The notes: generated by a model not told the origin, from the sequence alone. A DNA stretch of 6,889 nt from RBG-16-42-24 sp964396785 (GCA_964396785.1 CAYNFU010000036.1:1-6889), one strand, 5' to 3'; shown: positions 1 through 6,179, counted from the stretch's first letter. Numbers and translations are program-made.

Positions 1-197
1 ATATTTTTAACTATTTTGCCTTTTTGCTAACTGCGGTTCATGCTAGGGGAGTAGGGACGGATGTAAGATTTGTCCCTTTTGTCTGGTTTTATTGGATTTC
101 GATAACAATTGTGGTTTTCACCATTTTCTACAAATTCCTATACCCCAAAGTTTCCAAATTATTCCTCTCCAATCAAAAATCACAGGAAGCGAAATAA
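1..197 (+). CDS. C-terminal end of a membrane protein (partial, 5' end outside window)
   Basis: An open frame enters from the left edge (first full codon at 3) and ends at TAA 195-197, giving about 64 residues. The residues look like real membrane protein: an opening hydrophobic stretch (IFNYFAFLLTAV), a short loop with ARGVGTDVR, then a strong transmembrane helix at about residues 24-47 (FVPFVWFYWISITIVVFTIF). A basic tail (YPKVSKLF, ending QEAK) follows, fitting a cytoplasmic C-terminus under the positive-inside rule. No start codon is needed because the gene begins upstream of the window. The overlapping 61-codon frame starting at 92 has no such character and is treated as a shadow. The family cannot be named from this fragment; a multi-pass transporter or a membrane glycosyltransferase are both possible. 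Confidence 0.6.
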   Translation, partial: IFNYFAFLLTAVHARGVGTDVRFVPFVWFYWISITIVVFTIFYKFLYPKVSKLFLSNQKSQEAK

Positions 198-203
198 CTA
201 GTG

Positions 204-223
204 ATTCCCTGGCCAGGTGGAAT
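204..223. repeat. Small dyad-symmetric site before the 226-aa protein gene
   Basis: A perfect 10-bp palindrome, CCTGGCCAGG, lies at 208-217. It sits inside the outer arms ATTCC (204-208) and GGAAT (219-223). The site is just upstream of the candidate -35 at 227, so it could be an operator. It has no T-tract on either strand, so it is unlikely to be an intrinsic terminator for the upstream gene. The function is inferred from position only. Confidence 0.3.
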
Positions 224-226
224 AAA

Positions 227-255
227 TTGCGCGGAGCCGGAGTGGAGGGTAAAAT
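227..255 (+). promoter_or_regulatory. Candidate sigma70-type promoter for the 226-aa protein gene
   Basis: A -35 TTGCGC (227-232; 3 of 6 matches) and a -10 TAAAAT (250-255; 5 of 6) are separated by 17 bp. Transcription would begin near 262, only about five bases before the ATG at 267, giving a nearly leaderless message. In AT-rich DNA such matches can arise by chance. Confidence 0.35.
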
Positions 256-266
256 AGCAGTTTATT

Positions 267-947
267 ATGCTATCTAACTATTTCAGAGATTCATTTGCGT
301 TATTTAGTGGCGGACTAGGATCAGTTTTATCCACAGTGGGAACACCGGAACCATTAAGAGAAACAACCCAAAATCTGCTTCAATCTGCTTCTCAAATAAA
401 TCAACCATCGCAAACTTTAGGTCAGCAGATTATGATAGCTGGAATTACAGCTTTTGGGGCTTTTGTAGTATATGTCTTCGGTCAAATCTTCACGAAATTT
501 ATTATAGAACCTATTCATGAGCAGAAACGTATAATAGGAGAGATAGCAGATGCTCTTATTTTTTATGCCAATAAATACTTTATGCTTTCCGAATTTTACG
601 AGATAGATCCTATTGGTGCTGTTGTTGTCTCCTCCGAGGAAATAAAATTTAGGAGAAGGCAGGCCGAGAAGAAGAAAGAATTAAATATTCAAATAGTAGA
701 TAGAATAAGAGGTCTAGGTACGCAATTAATCTCAAGAACTTACTTAATTCCAATGTACAGCCTTCTCGCAAGATTTTCTATAGTTAAACCTATGAACAAA
801 ATTGTTATTGCCCAAACGGCTCTAATAGGACTATCAAACACTGTGGGTACACCTGATATAGAAAATCGAAGAAGATTCGAGAGTGATGTTCGTGAGGCTC
901 TTGACTTGTTTAATCCAAATGAGCATGAAGTGGAAAGAGGAAGCTAA
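267..947 (+). CDS. Membrane-anchored protein of unknown function (226 aa)
   Basis: The start is ATG 267; an in-frame TAG at 255-257 rules out a longer form, and the next Met is at residue 56, inside the membrane segment. Residues 1-52 are a polar, Gln/Ser/Thr-rich segment. One clear transmembrane helix spans about 54-80, ending in the basic and aromatic FTKFIIEP. The remaining ~145 residues look like a soluble, mainly helical cytoplasmic domain: EQKRIIGEIADALIFYANKY at 85-104, a basic KFRRRQAEKKKE stretch at 127-138, and a hydrophobic ALIGLSNTVG at 185-194. The pattern of a membrane helix followed by an EP-x5-IIGEIA-x2-LIFYAN helix and a late LIGLSN motif resembles, from memory, a widespread family of uncharacterised bacterial proteins, but no function is known to me. 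There is no well-spaced ribosome binding site; GGAGGG at 244-249 is 17 bases away. Its 3' end abuts the convergent minus-strand defence-like cluster. Confidence 0.75.
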   Translation: MLSNYFRDSFALFSGGLGSVLSTVGTPEPLRETTQNLLQSASQINQPSQTLGQQIMIAGITAFGAFVVYVFGQIFTKFIIEPIHEQKRIIGEIADALIFYANKYFMLSEFYEIDPIGAVVVSSEEIKFRRRQAEKKKELNIQIVDRIRGLGTQLISRTYLIPMYSLLARFSIVKPMNKIVIAQTALIGLSNTVGTPDIENRRRFESDVREALDLFNPNEHEVERGS

Positions 948-1091
948 ATAACGATTTCATCCTTCTCAAGTAGTTTTTCTTTGAAGGTCCAGAATAAACG
1001 GGCGCAAACGTCCAGCGTCAGCCAATTCTTCGGGGTTTCGGATAGCTTTTTTATCATACTCTTCAAGAAGTTTATAAGTCTTCAGATTTAT
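944..1091 (-). pseudogene. Short frameshifted reading frame following the OLD-like gene
   Basis: On the minus strand directly after the OLD-like stop, one frame runs from about 1091 to TGA 968-966. It encodes a protein-like stretch including KLLEEYDKKA, NPEELADAG and RLRPFI. Past RPFI this frame becomes unconvincing (LDLQRKTT, then stop), while the +1 frame continues with WTFKEKLLEKDEIVI and ends at TAG 946-944. Skipping a single base near 993-995 joins the two into a coherent charged helical peptide of about 48 residues. The first in-frame codons are ATA (1091) and CTG (1085); there is no ATG, GTG or TTG at the beginning. So both the start and the frame are damaged, or the base call is wrong, or an unusual start is used. 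The last bases overlap the convergent gene ending at 947. The family is unknown to me. Confidence 0.45.
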
Positions 1092-2719
1092 TTAAATGCT
1101 AACTCCCAACATTTTTCTAAAGCTTGGAACAAAACTGGCATCTCAGTTTCAAATTGAAGCTTTGTTATTTCCCGAGCAACAACATCTCTGGCAAATAACA
1201 TCTTCCCGTTCAGAATTTTTTCTAATTTTTTTATTTCCTCATCATTCTTAACCCACTCTTTTGGGTAATATTTTTCAAGAGCATCGAATGGTAGTTCAAA
1301 ATACTGATTGTTTGATTCTAAATGATTGTTTGCTGACAAAAACCGTTTTTTGTCTTCCTCTCGCTTTTTATCTTTTGGCTTGTCGCATAAAATTATCAGC
1401 CTATCTTTGTAAACCGGACTTGTTACTCCCAAGGGTACATACGCAGCATTTATGGCCTCCATTGACCTTTCTTGTTTGTTTATGTCTCCACTAGCAAAAA
1501 TAATTTGAACATTCGGCTTATCAGGATAAAATCGTTTTATGATCTCTGACAAAAAAGACTCTTCACTTCTACCCTCAACAATTAAAAAGTTTCTTGGAAG
1601 AAGTAGGTCAGAAGGACTCCCTCCCAGCAGTTCGTACACAACCATCTGTTTGTCTTGAAGATCAATTGGTTTTGCACTTGTTTGTCTATCATTTTTTTCT
1701 ACCTTGAATATTTTTTGATGTTCAAGTTCGTCTGCCACAAATACAGATGAATGGGTATTTATAAAGACTTGGTCACCTTTTAAGGACAATTCATATAAAG
1801 CATTTTTCAAATTTCTTTGCGCTGTAGGGTGGAGGTGTAGTTCCGCCTCATCAATAAAAAACAGGAAAGACTTACCTATATCTTCATTCTCTTTTCTGTA
1901 ATCAGCATAGGTCTGGATAATTGCCAACATTAAAGCCCTTTGCATGCCGTCGCCCTTTTCGTCTGCGCTCGTAACAATTCCGTCATCAATAGTTGTCGTA
2001 AAGTTTTTAAGCAACTCTTCAAAAGCAGGCTGTCTGACCGCAAACTCAACCCTTACACATTCAGGGAATTGTTTCTCTAGGTATATCTTTACCTTACCAC
2101 TAAGATTATCTAACTCAGCCTTGACTTGTGATTCTTCAGATCCAAACAACTCATCAAACTTTTGTCTAAACTCTTTATAATCATCATTCTCCTCTAGGAG
2201 AACTTCCAGGACACCGGAGAGCATTGAACCAATAGGTGTGGTTTTTCCATATTTTGCTAAATCTTCGTAGAATTTTCTAGTATCTATATACTCAAACTTC
2301 GGAAGAAAATCGTTAAGTGTATTATCAAAACCTGTTGGGATTTTCTCTATCTCTTTACCATCGACAGTAATTATTCTGGTCTTGGGATTGTTACTAGTTC
2401 TGCGAATTGTAATAACATCGGACTCGCCTAATAAATTTTTCATTTTTGTTTTGTTTACTTCATTTCGCATAGTTCTTACCCCATCCGCAGCACCTGAAAA
2501 TTCCATCTCGATATAAACTTCGGACTGTCCCGTTCGACCATATCTAATATCCTCAATGGGTTCGTCTCTCCTGGACCCATTGAAAAACCACTCTATTGCC
2601 TCAAAAATATTTGTTTTTCCGTGATTATTTTGACCAACGTAGATATTGAATTCCGAGGGGGCTATTACCTCGTTTTTTACCGAACGATAATTTTCTATTA
2701 AGATTTTATTTATCTTCAT
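1088..2719 (-). CDS. OLD-family ATP-dependent nuclease (AAA/ABC-type ATPase plus TOPRIM domain)
   Basis: This 543-aa protein begins at ATG 2719 (MKINKILIENYRSV), the usual start of OLD/RecF-like ATPases. The frame stays open to 2830, but those 37 extra residues are only the restriction gene read out of frame. Walker A is G29-QNNHGKT (29-36), an ABC-signature-like segment lies at about 251-261 (SADEKGDGMQR), Walker B is FLFFIDE (285-291) followed by LHLHP, and the switch histidine is H323 in NTHSS. The TOPRIM domain follows: FLIVEG at 378-383 with E382 as metal ligand, then LIILCDKPKD at 441-450, then the OLD-like LPFDALEKYYP (476-486) and GKMLFARDVVAREIT (505-519). Members such as P2 Old and GajA of Gabija are ATP-controlled DNA nucleases in phage defence. 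The second acidic motif is not a standard DxD, so nuclease activity is less certain than ATP binding. The gene overlaps the upstream restriction gene by 14 bases. Confidence 0.9.
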   Translation of the reverse strand: MKINKILIENYRSVKNEVIAPSEFNIYVGQNNHGKTNIFEAIEWFFNGSRRDEPIEDIRYGRTGQSEVYIEMEFSGAADGVRTMRNEVNKTKMKNLLGESDVITIRRTSNNPKTRIITVDGKEIEKIPTGFDNTLNDFLPKFEYIDTRKFYEDLAKYGKTTPIGSMLSGVLEVLLEENDDYKEFRQKFDELFGSEESQVKAELDNLSGKVKIYLEKQFPECVRVEFAVRQPAFEELLKNFTTTIDDGIVTSADEKGDGMQRALMLAIIQTYADYRKENEDIGKSFLFFIDEAELHLHPTAQRNLKNALYELSLKGDQVFINTHSSVFVADELEHQKIFKVEKNDRQTSAKPIDLQDKQMVVYELLGGSPSDLLLPRNFLIVEGRSEESFLSEIIKRFYPDKPNVQIIFASGDINKQERSMEAINAAYVPLGVTSPVYKDRLIILCDKPKDKKREEDKKRFLSANNHLESNNQYFELPFDALEKYYPKEWVKNDEEIKKLEKILNGKMLFARDVVAREITKLQFETEMPVLFQALEKCWELAFK

Positions 2720-5423
2720 ATTTTTCCACAATCTCAATTTCTTCTGGTGTGAGGCCGTAGAGTTTATAAACTTCTTCATCAATTTTTTTGTCTGTTTTTT
2801 TGATTTCTTCCTGCAGTTTTTTCCATTCATCGGAATTTTCTGTAATTTGTGTTAGCTGTATCTTTAGTTTCAGAAGTTTATCTACTAAAAGCGAGATCTC
2901 CTTTTGCTGTTCTTTGGTCGCTTGGTATACTGGAAATTGAAAAAGTTCGTTTACTTTGAATTGTGGAAATATCTTTCTTTGAAACTTATCAAAAGTATCT
3001 ACAAACCAATAGGAGATTAATCTAGAGTTTATAATGGCCAAAAAGTATTTAAGATCGTATTCACTACTGGGATTAAAAATAACCATACTATTTATGTCAT
3101 TCAAGTAACGATCTTTTACAAAGGAGGAATTTATACAATAAGGCGGCGATGAAGGAATTTGTCTAATTAAAATTCTAGAACCCTCAAAAGGTACTGATTT
3201 TCTTGGTTCCGCCAGCCAGTCGCCATAACTTAAGTACTCTCCAGACCACGAAATAAAATATCTTTTAACATCTATCCCACGAAGATATGGTAAATATGTT
3301 TTATCTAAACTTTTTGTTGAGTGGAATTTTCTCAATTGCTTAACTTCTTTAGTTTGTCGAGGCTTACCTTTACCTTCTTGATAAGCTTTAAGACCAGTTG
3401 AAACTCTTGCAATTTTTCCGAGAGGAATAGAAACCTTGTTAATCTTTTCAAGAATTGGACTACCCGACTTAGTTGAAAGCCCCTTCACATTAATAGTGAA
3501 GTCATTTTTATAGAATTCTTCAGGTTTATGTGTGCTAGTTTGTGGAATTTGGCCATCTTTCAATTCACCTAATTGAATTGTTTCAGGTTTAGATTTTCTA
3601 AACACCAGGATACATGTATCTACATTTGCTTGGGAAAACACTGTGTCGACGGCATTGATTATTTTTACATCACCCGTATTTTTCAAAATAAACTCTCTCA
3701 GAGTAGCAAAGCTATTTATAGTTAACCAATTGTTAGGAACGATAAAACCAAATTCCCCACTTTCTTTAAGCAAATTAAAAGCTCTTTCTATAAAAAGAAG
3801 ATAGGTATTAATCTGATATTTTTGCAGTTTGTATGTGTGATAATAATATTTTTTTTCGTTCTCATCAAAAGTTCTTCCTCTTGCAAAAATGTAGGGAGGA
3901 TTGCCAATAACAACGTCAAAACCACCTTTTATGAAAGCTTCTGGAAACTCTTCTTGCCAATTGAATGGTTTTTTGTCCCTGAAATTTTTACCAAAATACT
4001 TCTTTAGCTCCTCATCTGTACCGGAAATTAATGAGTTGCCGTTCTTTATATTTTTATCAAGCACCGGCAACTCCACCTTTTTATCTAAAGCGTTTATAAG
4101 AAGATTAAGGTGTGCAATCTCGACCGCTTGGGGATCAAGATCTACTCCGTAAATATTTTTTAGGAGGATGTCCAACTTAGTCCAAACACCCCCGCGGTTA
4201 CCAAACTCTATATATTTACTGTAAATAACTTCGAGTGCCTTAACCAAAAAAGAGCCAGAGCCACAAGCCGGATCTAAGACTTTTATTTTTTTTAAATCTT
4301 CTATATTTTTGCATTTATCCAAAACAGGCTTGAGCGTATTTTTAACAATATAGTCAACAATGAAATCAGGAGTGTAATAAATTCCATGTTCTTTTCTCTT
4401 TTTTGCGTCCTTACTGAGGGCAACACCCTTTTTAGACTGAGATAGGCGATATCCAAGATAATTTTCGTAGACGCTGCCTAAAACGTCTGCCGGCATTGCA
4501 GCAAAATCATACTCGTAGTAGCCCCTCTTTCCTTCCAAGATTTTAACAACTTTCTCTGTGGCCCAGCTATACTCCTTCCATTTCTCGAATGGATGTTTGG
4601 AAAATAAATTTGAATTATAGACTTCATCTAATTCGCGGAATTTTTTTACCATTGATTCGTAAAGATGCTTTTTTCCGCCTTCTGACTTCCAATCACGAAT
4701 TAAGGGTATTAAAGTAGGAGGTTCTATGCCTCTATCCTCCGCTACCCGAAGGAAAATAAGTCTATCCAATATTTTTTGTACACCCTCATCCAATAAGTCT
4801 CGCTCAACTTCAGGATTCCACTGGTGTAAATCGTGGGTAAGAATTTCTCTGCATTTGTCTAGATCTTTATAAAGAAGAGCGCTGACAGAGATTTTTTGAA
4901 GTTTTTTGCCGTGTTGTTCCGCATCTTTATCCAGCAAATTTTCCTTGAAGGCTTCTTTGGAAAGAAACCAAAGCTGGTCAAATCTTTTAAGATATTGTGA
5001 ATAAGGAATTTCAAAAACGAGCTTATTTGCGAGTGAACTATCTATATCTTGGGCATTAAAAACTTTCAAACTTTCGAAATCGGTAAGAATGGCCCAGGTG
5101 GCTCCTTTATTCCAAGAATATCTAACTGCTTGGTTAGCCAAATCCTCTTTGTGAAGGTCAGACTTGAGGGGCTTGGCTTCTAAGTAAAACTTGAGTCTCC
5201 CATCTAGATAGAAGCCATAATCAGGACGACCAGAAGATAAAGATTCCTCGGCTGAAACTTCATCTTTATTTCTTAAATCCCACCCTAAAGCCTCAAACAA
5301 GGGTTCTATGAAGCCTTTTTTGGTTTCCTCTTCAGTATATTTACTAGTGGAACGAGAAAGTTTTACTTTCTCGTATTTTTCAATTAACTCTTGGATTTTC
5401 TGTTTAGCTTTGTCTTTTGTCAT
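2706..5423 (-). CDS. Type IIG-like restriction-modification enzyme (nuclease, N6-adenine methyltransferase and specificity in one chain)
   Basis: This 905-aa protein cuts and methylates DNA using one shared recognition domain. Residues 1-135 form an HsdR-N-like PD-(D/E)xK nuclease fold: P67-D68 followed by E82-A-K84, with a downstream Q98 region. A helical linker spans about 140-340. The methyltransferase has GIYYTPDFIVDYIV (347-360, motif X-like), DPACGSGSF (384-392, SAM-binding motif I), GVDLD (426-430, motif II) and NPPY (508-511, catalytic motif IV of the adenine-N6 class). Residues ~650-830 resemble the TaqI/Eco57I-type C-terminal specificity domain (YLRGIDVKRY 713-722; INSRLISYWF 798-807). 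A predicted coiled coil at ~838-885 ends in YKLYGLTPEE. Length and order fit type IIG enzymes; all key motifs appear intact. ATG 5423 gives a sensible N-terminus; a second upstream ATG (5427) is out of frame. No clear Shine-Dalgarno site precedes it. It overlaps the OLD-like gene, so the two form one transcription unit. The recognition sequence cannot be read from the protein. Confidence 0.92.
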   Translation of the reverse strand: MTKDKAKQKIQELIEKYEKVKLSRSTSKYTEEETKKGFIEPLFEALGWDLRNKDEVSAEESLSSGRPDYGFYLDGRLKFYLEAKPLKSDLHKEDLANQAVRYSWNKGATWAILTDFESLKVFNAQDIDSSLANKLVFEIPYSQYLKRFDQLWFLSKEAFKENLLDKDAEQHGKKLQKISVSALLYKDLDKCREILTHDLHQWNPEVERDLLDEGVQKILDRLIFLRVAEDRGIEPPTLIPLIRDWKSEGGKKHLYESMVKKFRELDEVYNSNLFSKHPFEKWKEYSWATEKVVKILEGKRGYYEYDFAAMPADVLGSVYENYLGYRLSQSKKGVALSKDAKKRKEHGIYYTPDFIVDYIVKNTLKPVLDKCKNIEDLKKIKVLDPACGSGSFLVKALEVIYSKYIEFGNRGGVWTKLDILLKNIYGVDLDPQAVEIAHLNLLINALDKKVELPVLDKNIKNGNSLISGTDEELKKYFGKNFRDKKPFNWQEEFPEAFIKGGFDVVIGNPPYIFARGRTFDENEKKYYYHTYKLQKYQINTYLLFIERAFNLLKESGEFGFIVPNNWLTINSFATLREFILKNTGDVKIINAVDTVFSQANVDTCILVFRKSKPETIQLGELKDGQIPQTSTHKPEEFYKNDFTINVKGLSTKSGSPILEKINKVSIPLGKIARVSTGLKAYQEGKGKPRQTKEVKQLRKFHSTKSLDKTYLPYLRGIDVKRYFISWSGEYLSYGDWLAEPRKSVPFEGSRILIRQIPSSPPYCINSSFVKDRYLNDINSMVIFNPSSEYDLKYFLAIINSRLISYWFVDTFDKFQRKIFPQFKVNELFQFPVYQATKEQQKEISLLVDKLLKLKIQLTQITENSDEWKKLQEEIKKTDKKIDEEVYKLYGLTPEEIEIVEKYEDK

Positions 5424-5431
5424 TCATGCCA

Positions 5432-5460
5432 ATTTTACCACCGAAACTAGGATTCATAAA
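5432..5460 (-). promoter_or_regulatory. Candidate promoter of the restriction-OLD operon
   Basis: On the minus strand, TAAAAT (5437-5432; 5 of 6 matches to a -10) follows TTTATG (5460-5455; weak -35, 3 of 6) after 17 bp. The -10 ends eight bases before the ATG at 5423, so the transcript would have almost no leader. The -35 overlaps the left copy of a 9-bp direct repeat, and a GC hairpin lies just upstream. Confidence 0.28.
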
Positions 5461-5469
5461 GAAAGTGTT

Positions 5470-5482
5470 GGCGGTTTCCGCC
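5470..5482. repeat. GC-rich hairpin GGCGG-TTT-CCGCC upstream of the restriction gene
   Basis: A perfect 5-bp inverted repeat (5470-5474 with 5478-5482) with a 3-base loop lies about 10 bp upstream of the candidate -35 of the restriction operon. There is no T-run beside it on either strand, so it is not an intrinsic terminator. Its position would suit an operator or a structured element, which is inference. Confidence 0.4.
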
Positions 5483-5504
5483 CTCACCTTCAGGCCAGAA
5501 GAAT

Positions 5505-5533
5505 AAAAAGCCCTCTTATTCGGAGACGAGGCT
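5505..5533 (-). terminator. Possible intrinsic terminator after the secreted-protein gene
   Basis: Read on the minus strand, AGCCTC (5533-5528) can pair with GAGGGCT (5515-5509) with one bulged G. A TTTTT run (5509-5505) overlaps the end of the 3' arm. It lies 60-90 bases beyond the stop of the secreted-protein gene and ahead of the restriction operon, where a terminator would be expected. The 12-base loop and the bulge make it weak. The same bases can form competing hairpins, for example GAATAA with TTATTC. Confidence 0.35.
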
Positions 5534-5593
5534 CCTTTAGCCACTCAAAGTAACTTTTCCCAGATTTAGATAACCCGGGTAGAAAGTGTGCGT

Positions 5594-6094
5594 CTATTCT
5601 GTCGGCAAACAATACTCGTTCTCGATATACTTAAAATATCCTTCTTGGCCTTCCAAGTTGGTATCTATGGTATATTCGATGACATCCATTCTCACCGGAC
5701 AGCCTAAACTTGCAGCATAATCGTATCGTGCGGTAATAGAGCCATCGTATACACCATCTCCATCAATATCTGTCAATACAACATGGTGAGTTTGAGGATG
5801 CGCCTCAACAGAGTCAACATACACTTCATCAAACTGCATGGTCTTGCCTTTAAAACTAAAATCGTAATCTACGCCCACACAATCGTCACATCCATAATTA
5901 TCGTCCGACACTTCCCCGTCCAAATCTAAATCTACCCACCAGTCGCCGAGTTCTGATACCCCATCCCAAGTCACATAAACGTCAGCCCAAGGTGTCCAGC
6001 CCTGTCCCTCTGGGGTGCCCATCCCTGCTTTCGCCGTGCCGGTAAAAATTAAAACCAGACCGATAGCAAGAAGCCCAGCTAATATTTTTCTCAA
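5594..6094 (-). CDS. Secreted Asp-rich protein with calcium-binding-like loops (166 aa)
   Basis: The start is TTG 6094. AGGAGG (6108-6103) lies exactly eight bases upstream, whereas the longer GTG start at 6103 would fall inside that ribosome binding site. The product begins MRKILAGLLAIGLVLIFTG, a typical signal peptide, with an AKA|G signal peptidase I site after residue 23. The mature ~143 residues are acidic and aromatic. Two Asp-rich loops, DLDLDGEVSDD (55-65) and DIDGDGVYDG (109-118), match the DxDxDG spacing of EF-hand, dockerin or thrombospondin-type calcium sites. Four cysteines (69, 72, 132, 162) could form two disulfides, with 69 and 72 in a CDDC motif. There is no lipobox, membrane anchor or sorting signal. 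The protein is probably exported and folded extracellularly; family and partner are unknown to me. It is preceded by its own promoter candidate and a terminator-like hairpin. Confidence 0.8.
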   Translation of the reverse strand: MRKILAGLLAIGLVLIFTGTAKAGMGTPEGQGWTPWADVYVTWDGVSELGDWWVDLDLDGEVSDDNYGCDDCVGVDYDFSFKGKTMQFDEVYVDSVEAHPQTHHVVLTDIDGDGVYDGSITARYDYAASLGCPVRMDVIEYTIDTNLEGQEGYFKYIENEYCLPTE

Positions 6095-6102
6095 GTTAAT
6101 CA

Positions 6103-6108
6103 CCTCCT
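6103..6108 (-). promoter_or_regulatory. Strong ribosome binding site fixing a TTG start
   Basis: A perfect AGGAGG on the minus strand (6108-6103) lies eight bases from TTG 6094. It is the only consensus Shine-Dalgarno site of good spacing in the window, and it overlaps the alternative GTG (6103-6101), which rules that codon out as the start. Confidence 0.8.
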
Positions 6109-6116
6109 TTCTAAAT

Positions 6117-6140
6117 AAAAAACCGCCCTAGAGGCGGTTT
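6117..6140 (-). terminator. Intrinsic terminator following the Pro/Thr-tail membrane protein gene
   Basis: On the minus strand AAACCGCC (6140-6133) pairs perfectly with GGCGGTTT (6127-6120) around a 5-base loop. A run of six T (6122-6117) overlaps the end of the stem. It lies 66 bases past the stop of the 195-aa gene. It also lies between the best promoter candidate and the ribosome binding site of the secreted-protein gene, so it may act as an attenuator. On the plus strand the stem lacks a good T-run. Confidence 0.8.
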
Positions 6141-6179
6141 CTTCAAGTTCATCTTAATAGTAATCCAAACCATTGGCCC

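Larger units (their letters stand above)
5460..5589. repeat. 9-bp direct repeat AGAAAGTGT bounding the intergenic stretch
   Basis: AGAAAGTGT occurs at 5460-5468 and again at 5581-5589. Together they bracket nearly all of the non-coding gap between the secreted-protein gene and the restriction gene. Nine identical bases flanking about 112 bp resemble a target-site duplication, but I see no terminal inverted repeats or transposase fragment inside, so an insertion origin is speculative. Confidence 0.35.

Noticed and set aside
92..277. 61-codon plus-strand frame beginning ATG 92
   Set aside because: It overlaps the better membrane-protein frame ending at 197 and runs into the 226-aa gene; its residues show no domain character and it has no ribosome binding site.
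1261..2180. Plus-strand frames opposite the OLD-like gene (1261-1494, 1944-2180)
   Set aside because: They lie antisense to well-conserved ATPase/TOPRIM motifs and their composition is that of shadow frames.
2720..2830. Longer N-terminus for the OLD-like protein starting at 2830
   Set aside because: The 37 extra residues are a Lys-rich out-of-frame reading of the restriction gene. OLD proteins start just before the first beta strand, as MKINKILIENYRS does at 2719.
3822..4152. Plus-strand frames opposite the methyltransferase region
   Set aside because: They are antisense to motifs around DPACGSGSF and NPPY; no independent support.
5308..5553. Plus-strand 81-codon frame over the restriction gene start and intergenic segment
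   Set aside because: Half is antisense to the nuclease domain, and the rest translates hairpin-rich DNA into a basic, low-information peptide.
5424..5593. tRNA, known riboswitch or CRISPR array in the largest gap
   Set aside because: No cloverleaf or T-loop signature, no riboswitch consensus I recognise, and only one pair of short repeats.
5490..5600. Minus-strand start-less frame containing SYFEWLKEPRLRIRGLF
   Set aside because: It is open for about 35 codons but has no ATG, GTG or TTG start and no ribosome binding site, and it coincides with the hairpins; more likely a structured or terminator region than a gene.
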